DNA of 37,307 bases from JBLHOS01 sp047623825 (lineage in GTDB: Bacteria > Pseudomonadota > Alphaproteobacteria > Rhodobacterales > Rhodobacteraceae). The stretch covers positions 1 to 37,307 of the forward strand of contig JBLHOS010000019.1 in NCBI GenBank assembly GCA_047623825.1, in the 5' to 3' direction. A model generated the notes under the pieces. That model saw only the letters and a list, made by a program, of their open reading frames with translations. It was not told the DNA's origin and ran no database searches. A program made the position numbers and the translations under genes. Positions 1-8,671 of the stretch are shown here, in pieces (position 1 is the stretch's first letter; each line of letters begins with the position of its first letter).

Positions 1-1173
1 TTTGAAAACGCTGGTGGTGCGCTAACGTTGAATTCAGTCGTTGAAACAACGGCAAAGTTCGCCAGTTACCCGGACAATCAGGGCCGCGATAATCCGGCCT
101 CAAAGGCGTTGATGGCGGTGATCGATAGGGGCAGGGCAGATGCGCGGCTGTTGTTTAATGCCCCAGACGGCCAGATTTTTGTCGGTGAAAGCGGGACTGA
201 GGTCCTGTTTCGCTTAATCCGGACTGCCGCCTTGGGTGCCGCAGACGGTGGCACGATGCTTGGCAGTACGCTGGAGCATCCAGCCTCTCGCAGTGCGATG
301 GCGCGGTGGGCCGATGTTACGGGACGCCCACATTTGTTGGCCCATCACGATAATAAAACCGGCACCGTTGGGCTGGACGCCTACCTGCCGCACTTGTCGC
401 CTGATCTACGGGTTGCCACGATTGTGCATACCTCACCTGTTACGGGTATCTCGGTTAATGTTGCTGAGATTGCGGCGGCTATCCGGGCTGTGGCGCCGGA
501 CTGTTTCATCATCATCGACGGCATTCAGCACGCCAGCCACGGCCATATCGATGTCGCGGCCTACGGTGTCGACGGCTACGCCGTGTCCCCCTACAAGGTA
601 TTTTCGCGCCATGGCTACGGCGTGGGTTGGGCATCTGACCGGCTGACCGCCTGCACCAAGGAAACAGTCATCGGTGGATCACCAAACACGTGGGAGCAGG
701 GAACGCGCGACACTGGCAGCTACGCGACACTTTCAGACGTTGTGGAATATTTTCAATGGCTTGGCGGACATTTCACCACCAGTTCTGATCCACGGTTAAA
801 GATTGAGGCGGCGGCGAAGGCCATCCATGCCCATGAGGATAAGCTGGCAGATACCGTAATGAATGGCACCGGTAATCAGCCGGGGCTGACCAATATTTCT
901 GGTGTCACGATCATCGCGGGCGCTGAAAATCCCAGCCGCGAAGGTGTGATTTCACTAAGCCTAAAGTCGATGGCGTCAGGCCCACTGGTCAGCTTCCTGC
1001 GTGATCGCGGGATCCGTACCCATATCCGTAATGACGATCATTACTCTGGCAACATCTTGACGCCGCTTGGCCTGAAATCTTGCGTGCGGGTATCGATCAG
1101 CCACTACAATACGGAACAGGAAGTCGCCCAGTTTCTGGAAGCGATGAACGAGGCTGCAACCGGTCCGTTTTAA
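1..1173 (+). CDS. Class V-type PLP aminotransferase/cysteine desulfurase-like protein, 5'-truncated by window edge
   Basis: The open frame runs from the first base with no start codon needed. The first residues read FENAGGALTLNSVVE, and an FENAGG stretch near the N-terminus is typical of class V aminotransferase-fold proteins, so the TTG at 28 is probably not the true start and the gene begins outside the window. The Schiff-base lysine is likely the K of the VSPYK stretch (codon 595-597), preceded by the cofactor-binding Asp in the IIIDGIQHASHG stretch. C-terminal features (SHYNTEQEV) match the small domain of cysteine desulfurase-like enzymes. Members act on amino acids with pyridoxal phosphate in the cytoplasm. 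The exact substrate (desulfurase, lyase or aminotransferase) cannot be told. It ends at a strong hairpin and faces the xylose transporter operon, so it is probably unrelated to it. Confidence 0.85.
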   Translation, partial: FENAGGALTLNSVVETTAKFASYPDNQGRDNPASKALMAVIDRGRADARLLFNAPDGQIFVGESGTEVLFRLIRTAALGAADGGTMLGSTLEHPASRSAMARWADVTGRPHLLAHHDNKTGTVGLDAYLPHLSPDLRVATIVHTSPVTGISVNVAEIAAAIRAVAPDCFIIIDGIQHASHGHIDVAAYGVDGYAVSPYKVFSRHGYGVGWASDRLTACTKETVIGGSPNTWEQGTRDTGSYATLSDVVEYFQWLGGHFTTSSDPRLKIEAAAKAIHAHEDKLADTVMNGTGNQPGLTNISGVTIIAGAENPSREGVISLSLKSMASGPLVSFLRDRGIRTHIRNDDHYSGNILTPLGLKSCVRVSISHYNTEQEVAQFLEAMNEAATGPF

Positions 1174-1186
1174 GCGAAGTGTCTGC

Positions 1187-1225
1187 ACAACAACGGCCCG
1201 CCACAAACCGGCGGGCCGTTGTTGT
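1187..1225. terminator. Bidirectional intrinsic terminator between convergent operons
   Basis: There is a 16-bp perfect inverted repeat (arms 1187-1202 and 1210-1225) with a 7-nt loop. It starts 13 nt after the PLP-enzyme stop and ends 17 nt before the xylG stop. The right arm runs into a short T-rich stretch (gttgttt). It probably serves both convergent transcripts. Confidence 0.85.
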
Positions 1226-1242
1226 TTCAGCGGTGGTTTTGG

Positions 1243-1998
1243 TCAGGCCGCTGCATTTTCATGCGGATGGCGGCCCAGAATGATCATGCTCAGCAGATCA
1301 TCATCGGTGACATCCTTCACATCGACAGTGCCGACAAGCTTACCGTTTTTCATGACCGATGCGCGGTCACACAGCTCCAGCACGTCGTGGATGTCATGGC
1401 TGATCAGAAAAATTCCGATACCCTCAGACTTCAACTGTTGGATCAGGTCTGACACCATCTGTGTTTCTTGTGGACCTAAGGCCGCCGTCGGCTCATCCAT
1501 GATCAGGATGCGCGCGTTGAAATAGACGGCACGCGCAATGGCCACTGACTGGCGCTGACCACCCGAAAGCGCTGACACCGGATCTGAGAACTTGTGGAAG
1601 TTCGGGTTGAGGCGGTGCATAATCTTGCGCGCCTCAGCCTCCATCGCGTCATCATTGACCAGACCCCACGGCGTCACAATCTCACGTCCCAAAAACAGGT
1701 TCGAGGAGGCATCCAAATTGTCGGCAAGCGCCAGTGTTTGGTAGATCGTCTCAATGTTATAGGACCGGGCGTCGCGTGGGTTTTGAATTGTGGCTTTCTT
1801 GCCCTCAATCAGGATTTCACCTGCATCGGCCCGGTAAGCACCTGACAAGATCTTGATCAAGGTGGATTTACCAGCGCCATTATGGCCCAACAGGCCGACA
1901 ACTTCGCCTGCATGCAAATCAACGCTGACGTTATCAACAGCTTTCACGCCGCCGAACGAGATTGAGATATTCTTCATTTCAACAAGAGGTGTCGTCAT
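1243..1998 (-). CDS. xylG: Xylose ABC transporter ATP-binding protein (single-domain XylG type)
   Basis: This cytoplasmic ATPase powers sugar import with the permease and binding protein encoded just upstream. Walker A GHNGAGKST lies at residues 38-46, the Q-loop Gln near 87, the LSGGQ signature at 144-148, Walker B ILIMDEP at 164-170 and the switch His at 201. At 251 aa it has one nucleotide-binding domain, while E. coli XylG and RbsA carry two in about 500 aa. The intact motif set suggests a homodimer rather than a truncation. The start is the ATG at 1998, whose ATGA overlaps the stop of the permease gene. It is the last gene of xylF-xylH-xylG. The sugar assignment rests mainly on the XylF neighbour. 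Confidence 0.9.
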   Translation of the reverse strand: MTTPLVEMKNISISFGGVKAVDNVSVDLHAGEVVGLLGHNGAGKSTLIKILSGAYRADAGEILIEGKKATIQNPRDARSYNIETIYQTLALADNLDASSNLFLGREIVTPWGLVNDDAMEAEARKIMHRLNPNFHKFSDPVSALSGGQRQSVAIARAVYFNARILIMDEPTAALGPQETQMVSDLIQQLKSEGIGIFLISHDIHDVLELCDRASVMKNGKLVGTVDVKDVTDDDLLSMIILGRHPHENAAA

Positions 1999-3296
1999 TT
2001 CCGGATCTCCAATCTTTTACGGTAGATAATGTCGATAAGGACTGCGAGGACCAGAACCACACCGACCACGATGTTTTGGTAGGGCGCGTCAACGCCGACC
2101 ATCGCCATGCCCGATTGAAGACTTTGCATGATCAGCGCCCCTAAAATTGCGCCATGAATAGTGCCAAAGCCCCCTGATAGGGCGGTGCCGCCAATAACTG
2201 CTGCCGCGATAACCCGCAGCTCGTCCAGCGTACCGATGTCGTTGGTGTGGTATCCCTGACGGGCAGAGGCCACGACTGCCGAGACCGCACATAGCGCCCC
2301 CATCAGGGCAAACACTTTGACCATCAGCAACTGGGTGTTGATGCCGGACAATTCTGCCGCACTGGGGTTGCCGCCGGTGGCAAAGATGTAGCGGCCCAGA
2401 CGTGTGCGCCGTGCGATCAGCGTCATGCCGATGGCCACTACGATCAACACCAATACCGAATAGGGAACGCCGAACCCCTCAGTATAGCCTTCGGGCATCA
2501 CCTCACCTCGGGCATCAAATTCACGCAGTAGGCGCGCAGTTGGAACCTGATAGGCGTTCAAGGTGGCAACAAAGCCTAGGATTGCACCAGTAATCAGCAG
2601 TCCAATGACGCCTTCTGCCCACAAGGGTTTGACCGGAAAACCATGGGCAGTTTTGTTACGGCGGGCCGACCAAAGTGCGGCCAAGGCGGCAAGCACGGCA
2701 ATAATGCCAAGTGCCCAGCTGGGTCCGACACCCAAGGTGCCGTTGATGCCGCCAAATGCGGCGAATGTCTCATCTAGCGGGCCGATGGTTGAGCCGTTGG
2801 TCAGGTGCCAGCCTACGTTGCGCCAGATCAGCAACCCACCAAGGGTGACAATGAAGGCCGGGATCGTTAAATAGCCCACCAACCAGCCATTAAAGGCGCC
2901 GATTATCGTACCGATGATCACACCCGCTAAGATCGTGATCCATGGTGTCAGCGGGTGACCAAACCCCAGGCCCAACATATCCGGCAAAATAGAGGTTTGC
3001 GTAACGGCCATAACGGCCGAGCAAGTCGCCAACAATGCACCGACCGACAGGTCAATATGGCGGGTCACGATGATAAACACCATTCCGGTCGCCATGATCG
3101 CAACTGAGACGGTTTGGATCGTCAAGTTGAATACGTTTCGCGGCGTCAGGAAATTTCCGCCCGTCGCCAGATTGAACCCGATGCTCAACAGAATAAATGC
3201 GCCGACCATGCCCAGCAGACGTGTATCCAGTTCGAGCGCATCGAACACAGATCGTCTTGTATTTTTAGGGGTCGGCTGAGTGGTCGTATCGGTCAT
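1995..3296 (-). CDS. xylH: Xylose ABC transporter permease (XylH)
   Basis: An integral membrane permease of the ribose/xylose (BPD_transp_2) family, about 433 aa with roughly ten or more hydrophobic segments. These include a first segment in LLGMVGAFILLSIGFNL and the conserved GGTALSGGFGTIHGAILGAL region near the C-terminus that contacts the ATPase. I chose the ATG at 3296 (MTDTTTQ) over the longer frame starting at 3341, because AGGAG sits 7 nt upstream of it and the extra 15 residues are not hydrophobic or family-like. The gene overlaps xylG by 4 bp and lies 83 nt after xylF, behind a hairpin. It transports the pentose bound by XylF across the inner membrane. Confidence 0.92.
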   Translation of the reverse strand: MTDTTTQPTPKNTRRSVFDALELDTRLLGMVGAFILLSIGFNLATGGNFLTPRNVFNLTIQTVSVAIMATGMVFIIVTRHIDLSVGALLATCSAVMAVTQTSILPDMLGLGFGHPLTPWITILAGVIIGTIIGAFNGWLVGYLTIPAFIVTLGGLLIWRNVGWHLTNGSTIGPLDETFAAFGGINGTLGVGPSWALGIIAVLAALAALWSARRNKTAHGFPVKPLWAEGVIGLLITGAILGFVATLNAYQVPTARLLREFDARGEVMPEGYTEGFGVPYSVLVLIVVAIGMTLIARRTRLGRYIFATGGNPSAAELSGINTQLLMVKVFALMGALCAVSAVVASARQGYHTNDIGTLDELRVIAAAVIGGTALSGGFGTIHGAILGALIMQSLQSGMAMVGVDAPYQNIVVGVVLVLAVLIDIIYRKRLEIRK

Positions 3297-3325
3297 GACC
3301 GAACTCCTAAAACAGCTTGTGGGAA

Positions 3326-3359
3326 TGTCCCACCCCGGCACAGGTGCGGGGATGGGACA
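3326..3359 (-). terminator. Intercistronic hairpin between xylF and xylH (attenuator or mRNA stabiliser)
   Basis: A stem of 12 bp with a one-base bulge (arms 3326-3337 and 3347-3359, 9-nt loop) sits 20 nt after the xylF stop in the direction of transcription. No strong T-run follows on the minus strand, so it more likely causes partial termination or protects the xylF mRNA 3' end than ends the operon. Confidence 0.65.
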
Positions 3360-3379
3360 GATATTGCAGGTAAAAGACC

Positions 3380-4408
3380 TTAGTTACAAGGTGCTGGGCC
3401 GTTGCTTACACCTTGGCAGAGCGCTTCTTGTGTAATCCAGCCCGCGTCAACAACTGCGGACAGATTGGCCGCCGTGACAGGAACTGGCTCAAGGAAGATT
3501 GCAGTCATCTCGGTGCCAGCAGGTGATGTCCAGGTCTGTGCGCCTTCAACATCGGCCATCATGGCGCCACCAGCCAATGCAACAGCGATTTCGCCGGCTG
3601 CACGACCCAGATCACGGGCGTCTTTCCAGACAGATACAGTCTGCGTCCCAAGTGCAACCCGGTTCAGAGCGGCATGGTCACCGTCCTGGCCCGACACTGG
3701 AATACCTTCCATGCCTTGCGCGGTCAGGGCTGCAACAGCGCCGCCAGCAGTGCCGTCATTCGAGGCAACAACAGCGTCAACACCGTTGTCTTGCGCCGTC
3801 AGGATCTGCTCCATGTTGCGCTGCGCGTTGGCAGGCAACCAGCCGTCTGTGTAGGCCTCTGCGACAATCGTGATTGCACCAGAATCGATTGCTGCCTGCA
3901 GAATTTCCTGCTGGCCGCCGCGCAGGAAGTCTGCGTTCGGATCTGTGGGCGAGCCTTTGATCATCACGTAGCGGCCTGTTGGGGCTGCCTCAAGAACGGC
4001 ACGTGCCTGCATCCGGCCTACTTCGACATTGTCGAATGTTAGATAGAAGGCGCGTGGATCTTCGATCAGGCGGTCATAACCGATCACCGGGATACCTTCG
4101 TCAGCGGCGGCCTGTACGGCTGGGCCAATGGCTTGGGCATCTTGTGCAAGAATGATCAACGCATCGGCACCCTGAGCGATCAGGCTTTCGATGTCAGACA
4201 GCTGCTTGGATGACGAGGATTGTGCGTCAGCAGAGATATAGGATGCGCCCGCAGCGTTCAGCGCCTCAAGCAAAGCCGCCTCATCTGTCGCCCAACGCTC
4301 TTCTTGAAAATTGGACCAGCTAACACCGATTGTGATGTTCTGGGCCAGGGCAGCGGTGCCCATTGTTGCGACAAGCGTACCGGCCGCAATTGCGTTCAAA
4401 AACTTCAT
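3380..4408 (-). CDS. xylF: Periplasmic D-xylose-binding protein (XylF)
   Basis: Solute-binding component of the xylose importer, 342 aa. A signal peptide (MKFLNAIAAG to AALA) is probably cleaved after residue 22. The mature protein has the Peripla_BP_1/4 layout and many stretches I recognise from E. coli XylF: a ..ERW.TD.. stretch, SFDN/TFDN-VG, MIKGSPTDPNA, YTDGWLPANAQRNME, DAVVASNDGTAGG and VSGQDGD. These line the sugar pocket in the E. coli protein. The start ATG at 4408 has GGAGG 5 nt upstream. It is the first gene of the operon and faces the divergent ROK regulator. The close motif match makes xylose much more likely than ribose or galactose. Confidence 0.94.
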   Translation of the reverse strand: MKFLNAIAAGTLVATMGTAALAQNITIGVSWSNFQEERWATDEAALLEALNAAGASYISADAQSSSSKQLSDIESLIAQGADALIILAQDAQAIGPAVQAAADEGIPVIGYDRLIEDPRAFYLTFDNVEVGRMQARAVLEAAPTGRYVMIKGSPTDPNADFLRGGQQEILQAAIDSGAITIVAEAYTDGWLPANAQRNMEQILTAQDNGVDAVVASNDGTAGGAVAALTAQGMEGIPVSGQDGDHAALNRVALGTQTVSVWKDARDLGRAAGEIAVALAGGAMMADVEGAQTWTSPAGTEMTAIFLEPVPVTAANLSAVVDAGWITQEALCQGVSNGPAPCN

Positions 4409-4609
4409 GGTTTCCTCCCTAGAAACTTATGTCACGACTCCAACCGACGGATTCGCGTAACGTTCAATAGCGCTAGCATTATTTTTTTCAAATATCAAAT
4501 TAAATAGATTCTACGTCGATGTTTGGTTTTTATAGAAAAAATTAGAGGAGAGGGCAGGCTCTTCTTGCTGAATTATTTTTTCTGATGAAATATAGGGTGG
4601 GGAAAGGAG
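4409..4609. promoter_or_regulatory. Divergent xylF / ROK-regulator control region
   Basis: About 200 bp between the divergent starts. The segment around 4478-4600 is markedly AT-rich compared with its surroundings, as expected for promoters and operators. Short TTTGATATTTGAA-like and TGAAATATA-like strings occur (near 4490-4500 on the minus strand and 4584-4593 on the plus strand) and resemble the TGAAATATTTCA palindrome before xylB, but none is a perfect palindrome. No -35/-10 pair could be fixed with confidence. Confidence 0.5.
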
Positions 4610-5830
4610 ATGTTCTTGGAAACAGTTAAAACACCTCATGGATCTGATCAGCGTGAAACTGGACGGCATCAGGTTTTTGATGCGATCCGGCAGGCCGAAC
4701 GCATTGCGCGTATCGATATTGCGCACCAGACCGGCTTTAGTCCCGCAACCGTCACTGCCATCACGTCTGAGTTGATTGCAGCCGGTCTGATCGAAGAAAT
4801 TGTTCCTGATGTAAGCCCCGTTCGTGCCAAGCGTGGGCGGCCGCGGGTCGCGCTTAAAATCCGGGGTGATGCCCATTTTGTTATCGGGCTAAAGATCTCA
4901 AACCGGTCTGCCACGGCAATGATCGTGGACTTCGAAGGCAACGCCAAGGCGCAGTATGAGGCCCCGATGCCTGCCGATCGGTTGGGTGTTGATCAAATGG
5001 TCTCATTCATCGCTGACACGATTGATGCAACTTGTGTTGTTGCTGGAATACACGTGCAAGATCTTTCTGGTGCGGGTCTTGGCATGGCCGGGATTATCGA
5101 TGCGCAACGCAATTTCGTCTACTGGTCCCCGTCATTGACGGAGCGCAGTGTTGAATTGGGCGCGATGCTGATGAAACGTCTGCCGTTTCCAATATTCATG
5201 GATAATGACGCGAACTTGGTTGCCAAGGCTGAGCAGCTGTTTGGCGAAGGACGGGATTTCAGCGACTTTATCGTTATCACGATTGAACATGGCGTTGGCA
5301 TGGGCATTGTAATCGACAATAAAATTTACCGTGGCACGCGCGGTTGCGGCGCAGAATTTGGGCATACCAAGGTTCAGTTGGACGGCGCGCTGTGCCGGTG
5401 TGGGCAGCGCGGCTGCCTAGAGGCATATGTCGCAGATTATGCCCTGTTGCGAGAGGCCAATATCACCAGTGGTGATGCGCCTGAGGATGAGGTTGCGAGC
5501 CTTTTTGCGCGTGCCAAAGCAGGCGACAAGGTTGCGCAATCGATCTTTGATCGCGCCGGGCGGATGTTTGCGATGGGTCTGGCTAATGTGGTCAATATCT
5601 TTGATCCCAAACTGATCATCCTGTCGGGCGAACGTATGCTGTTTGATTTTCTTTATGCAGATGCGGTTCTGGATGCGATGAAGGCCAGTGTTGTACAGAT
5701 CGATGGCCCCAAACCTGAAGTACGCATTCACAAATGGGGCGATCTTATGTGGGCCAATGGTGCAGCTGCCTATGCTATGGAAGGCGTGGCTGAGTTGATG
5801 ATCAAGAAGATGGCGTCGAATGCGACCTAG
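4610..5830 (+). CDS. ROK-family transcriptional regulator, probable xylose repressor
   Basis: An N-terminal winged helix-turn-helix (about residues 20-63, AIRQAERIARIDIAHQTGFSP region) precedes a ROK sugar-binding domain. The zinc site of ROK proteins is visible: GAEFGHTKV with His252, then C262-R-C-G-Q-R-G-C269. The sugar-site DNDAN motif lies at 198-202. This architecture is that of NagC/Mlc/XylR-type regulators, which leave the operator when a sugar binds. Its position between xylF and the xylose operon makes xylose the likely effector. The ATG at 4610 directly abuts AAAGGAG; the in-frame TTG at 4616 has a more normal 6-nt spacing and may be the real start. The gene overlaps the next one by 11 bp. 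Confidence 0.88.
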   Translation: MFLETVKTPHGSDQRETGRHQVFDAIRQAERIARIDIAHQTGFSPATVTAITSELIAAGLIEEIVPDVSPVRAKRGRPRVALKIRGDAHFVIGLKISNRSATAMIVDFEGNAKAQYEAPMPADRLGVDQMVSFIADTIDATCVVAGIHVQDLSGAGLGMAGIIDAQRNFVYWSPSLTERSVELGAMLMKRLPFPIFMDNDANLVAKAEQLFGEGRDFSDFIVITIEHGVGMGIVIDNKIYRGTRGCGAEFGHTKVQLDGALCRCGQRGCLEAYVADYALLREANITSGDAPEDEVASLFARAKAGDKVAQSIFDRAGRMFAMGLANVVNIFDPKLIILSGERMLFDFLYADAVLDAMKASVVQIDGPKPEVRIHKWGDLMWANGAAAYAMEGVAELMIKKMASNAT

Positions 5831-7373
5831 CTTGGTGGCATTGTGCTGTGTCTGTCTAAGCGCGCAGGGCAGTTTGGCCGACCCGATATTTGCGCCGCGC
5901 GCGATCCCTGAACACATCTATGCCGGCGGGTGGGAACATTTCGTCGGCGGCGGTGTCTCAGCGTTTGATTGTGACGGCGATTTGATGCCTGATCTGGTTG
6001 CAGCGGGGGGGGCTGGCCCCTCAACACTGATGCGCAACCGAACATCCGCGCGCGGCGCCGATCTGGTGTTTGAGACTGACACGCCTGAGGCCTTGCGGGC
6101 CACCGGCATCATCGGGGCCTATCCGCTGGATATCGACAGCGATGGCCATCTGGATCTGGCGGTTCTGCGCGTTGGTGAAAACCTGTTGTTGCGGGGCGAC
6201 GGGGCGTGTAATTTCACGCCCTTTGCGGGTGCATTAGGGTTTCAGTCGCAGGTCAGATGGACCACCGCGTTTTCTGCGACATGGGAAGATCAGGGGTCAT
6301 TGCCGACGCTTGCGTTTGGCAACTACGTCGACCGGACCAACCCGGAAGGACCGTTTGGAACGTGTGATGATAATCAGCTTTATCGCCCGCATGGTCCTGA
6401 ATATGCTGCGCCAATGGCCTTGTCGCCTAGCTATTGCACCCTCTCAATGCTGTTTTCGGACTGGGGCCGCCATGGTCGCGCTGATCTGAGGGTCAGCAAT
6501 GATCGGCACTATTATGTGCGCGGTGGCCAAGAACAGATGTGGGCGATGCAGGATGTGCCGCGCCTATACACTGAGGCTGATGGCTGGCAATCCTTTCAGC
6601 TATGGGGAATGGGGATCGCTGCGCGCGATATCACCGGCGATGGGCTGGCTGAGCTATACCTGACCAGCATGGGTGATCAGCGGTTTCAATTCTTGCAGAA
6701 CGGGGCTGATACGCCGGCCTTTCAGGATGCCCCCTTTGCGCTAGGGACCAGTGCGCACCGGCCCTATGCGGGCGGCGATGGACGCCCTTCAACCGGATGG
6801 CACGCAGCCTTTGGTGATGTGCAAAACGATGGTCGTGACGATATTTTTGTGACCAAGGGCAATGTTGAGCAGATGCCCGGCAGTGCCATGGACGATCCCA
6901 ACAACCTGCTGATCCAAACGCCTGAGGGCCAGTTTACTGAAACTGGACTGCAAGCGGGAATTGCCACAATGGAGCGGAGCCGGGGTGCGGCCCTGATCGA
7001 TCTGAATCTGGATGGATTGCTGGATCTGGCGGTGATTAACCGGCGCGCGCCGATGGAGCTTTATCAAAATGTCACGCAAGGCGCTGGCAACTGGATCCAA
7101 TTACGCTTGCGCCAACCGGCCCCAAACGTTGATGCAGTCGGTGCGTTTGTTGAGGTCCGCATCGGTGACCGGGTCGCGGTGCAAGAAGTCACTGTTGGCG
7201 GCGGTCATGCCAGTGGCGTCGCCGGGTTGCTGCATTTTGGATTGGGCGATGCGACCGAGGCCGATCTTCGGGTGATTTGGCCGGGCGGCCAAGTGGGGCC
7301 ATGGATGCCGATCCGCACCAACCAGATTTTTGCGGTTGAGCGTGATGATCGGGCAGGCCCAAAACCGATCTAA
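5820..7373 (+). CDS. Secreted FG-GAP/VCBS-repeat protein with C-terminal ASPIC/UnbV domain
   Basis: A signal peptide (MRPSLVALCCVCLSAQGSLA) is followed by repeats with Ca-binding-like D-x-D/N-x-DG cores: FDCDGDLMPDL near residue 50, IDSDGHLDL near 104, ITGDGLAEL, VQNDGRDDI and LNLDGLLDL. These suggest a beta-propeller. The C-terminal ~90 residues (GNWIQLRL to LRVIWPGG) match the ASPIC/UnbV domain that often follows such repeats (CRTAC1-like proteins). It is exported, probably periplasmic or surface-bound. Its start lies inside the end of the ROK regulator gene, so the two are probably cotranscribed. It converges with the diheme peroxidase gene, the two stop codons overlapping by 4 bp. Function is unknown; a binding or scaffold role for sugar or for the cytochrome is only a guess. 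Confidence 0.85.
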   Translation: MRPSLVALCCVCLSAQGSLADPIFAPRAIPEHIYAGGWEHFVGGGVSAFDCDGDLMPDLVAAGGAGPSTLMRNRTSARGADLVFETDTPEALRATGIIGAYPLDIDSDGHLDLAVLRVGENLLLRGDGACNFTPFAGALGFQSQVRWTTAFSATWEDQGSLPTLAFGNYVDRTNPEGPFGTCDDNQLYRPHGPEYAAPMALSPSYCTLSMLFSDWGRHGRADLRVSNDRHYYVRGGQEQMWAMQDVPRLYTEADGWQSFQLWGMGIAARDITGDGLAELYLTSMGDQRFQFLQNGADTPAFQDAPFALGTSAHRPYAGGDGRPSTGWHAAFGDVQNDGRDDIFVTKGNVEQMPGSAMDDPNNLLIQTPEGQFTETGLQAGIATMERSRGAALIDLNLDGLLDLAVINRRAPMELYQNVTQGAGNWIQLRLRQPAPNVDAVGAFVEVRIGDRVAVQEVTVGGGHASGVAGLLHFGLGDATEADLRVIWPGGQVGPWMPIRTNQIFAVERDDRAGPKPI

Positions 7374-8671
7374 TCGACGGGCAGACCGCTTGGAACGCGA
7401 TCAGGAACACCGAGGCGTCCAGCCTCGGACTGCGGATCGGTCAGCGCATTCATAAACGCCACCAGATCGGCAATTGCAGCATCCGGCAGGGACATCGGGG
7501 CCAATTCATTGGCGGCAGCAATCGCGATCATTTCTGCGGCATTGTTTAAAACACGCCAATCGTCCGCACCGCGCAGATCAACCAGCAGTGCCTGCACAGG
7601 GTCATAGTTCATCAAGGCTGCGACTGGATCCAGATGATGGCGGATAACCCCCTCAAGGCTGGCATAGGCGCCCGCGTGGCCATAGGGGGCGGTCAACACC
7701 ACATTGCGCAGGCTGGGGGTGCGAAAACGGTAGGCATCTTGCGGGGCACCGGTCACGCGCATCCGCCCTTCATCGCGGGCATGGCTCTCAAATCGTGCGG
7801 CTTTGCCCGGCCCGATCTGGGGCATTGCGATGGCATGAAATCCATGGTCGGTCTGAAATCGGCCACTATGACAATTGCTGCAACCAGCCGTCCCAAAAAA
7901 CAGATCTTGGCCGCGCGCGGCATCCGCTGGCAATGCGGATCCGCCTGCATGTGCCTGATCAAACGGGCTGTTATCAGCGCGCCATTCAACACGGATGAAA
8001 TCTGCGATCATGTTCGAGATATCGGTGAAATGGATCTCAGCCTCAAGTCCGATGGTTTGATCGAACCGGGCGCGATATTCTGGGATGGCAGTGACGCGTG
8101 CTGCGATCTGGTCCCAAGCACCGCCTGCCAGCGATAAATGCCCCAAACGGACGGACTGCGCGACCGGGTTCTCGGAATAATGCCCGGCCATCTCATCTGC
8201 AGAAAGGACAGGGAACATCGCTTGTGCCGACAAGACACTGTCGAACCCTTCGGCCATATCATCGCCCAACGGTGTTCGGATGCCGTTGGGGCGGGTCGGA
8301 TCTGCCTCTAGGCGGCCATCATGGAACATCACGGTGAATTCCAGAGCACCTAGATTGAACAGGCCTGGTGCGTTGCGCGGGATGCGCTGCTCGGGCAGAT
8401 TATTCGGGTCAACGCGCCGGTCAGCGCCCAGCCCGATACCGCCGTCACCCAACGACAGTGAGACCCCGTCGGATGTGCCCAACCTTGGGTGATGGCACGT
8501 GGCGCAAGACACAGTTTGACTACCGCTGAGGATCGGATCGTAAAACAGCAGCTGACCCAGTTCCGCCCGCAGTGGATCGACCGGCGCGAACTGGGCCGGG
8601 GGCCAGTCAGATGGGTTGGCCAAGGCTGCGCCTGCAAGCAGCGCGCCCAGTAGGACGATCCGTTTTTTCAT
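7370..8671 (-). CDS. Diheme cytochrome c peroxidase / MauG-family protein
   Basis: A short signal peptide (about residues 1-18) indicates a periplasmic protein. Two c-heme sites are visible: C56-A-T-C-H60 and C264-S-N-C-H268, the spacing expected for the two domains of bacterial diheme peroxidases. The LGQLLFYDPILSGSQTVSC lead-in and RNAPGLFN stretch are family hallmarks. Length 433 aa is longer than classic CcpA (about 340) and nearer MauG-like variants. Family members reduce H2O2 or carry out oxidative protein modification. The start ATG overlaps the galM stop (ATGA), making it the fourth gene of the xylB-xylA-galM operon, an odd place for such an enzyme. Peroxidase and MauG-type roles cannot be separated here. 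Confidence 0.88.
   Translation of the reverse strand: MKKRIVLLGALLAGAALANPSDWPPAQFAPVDPLRAELGQLLFYDPILSGSQTVSCATCHHPRLGTSDGVSLSLGDGGIGLGADRRVDPNNLPEQRIPRNAPGLFNLGALEFTVMFHDGRLEADPTRPNGIRTPLGDDMAEGFDSVLSAQAMFPVLSADEMAGHYSENPVAQSVRLGHLSLAGGAWDQIAARVTAIPEYRARFDQTIGLEAEIHFTDISNMIADFIRVEWRADNSPFDQAHAGGSALPADAARGQDLFFGTAGCSNCHSGRFQTDHGFHAIAMPQIGPGKAARFESHARDEGRMRVTGAPQDAYRFRTPSLRNVVLTAPYGHAGAYASLEGVIRHHLDPVAALMNYDPVQALLVDLRGADDWRVLNNAAEMIAIAAANELAPMSLPDAAIADLVAFMNALTDPQSEAGRLGVPDRVPSGLPVD

Noticed and set aside
5417..5917. Minus-strand open frame of 166 codons
   Set aside because: It is antisense to the ROK regulator's conserved C-terminal half.
7634..8137. Plus-strand open frame of 167 codons
   Set aside because: It is antisense to the diheme peroxidase gene, with no recognisable domain or ribosome-binding site.
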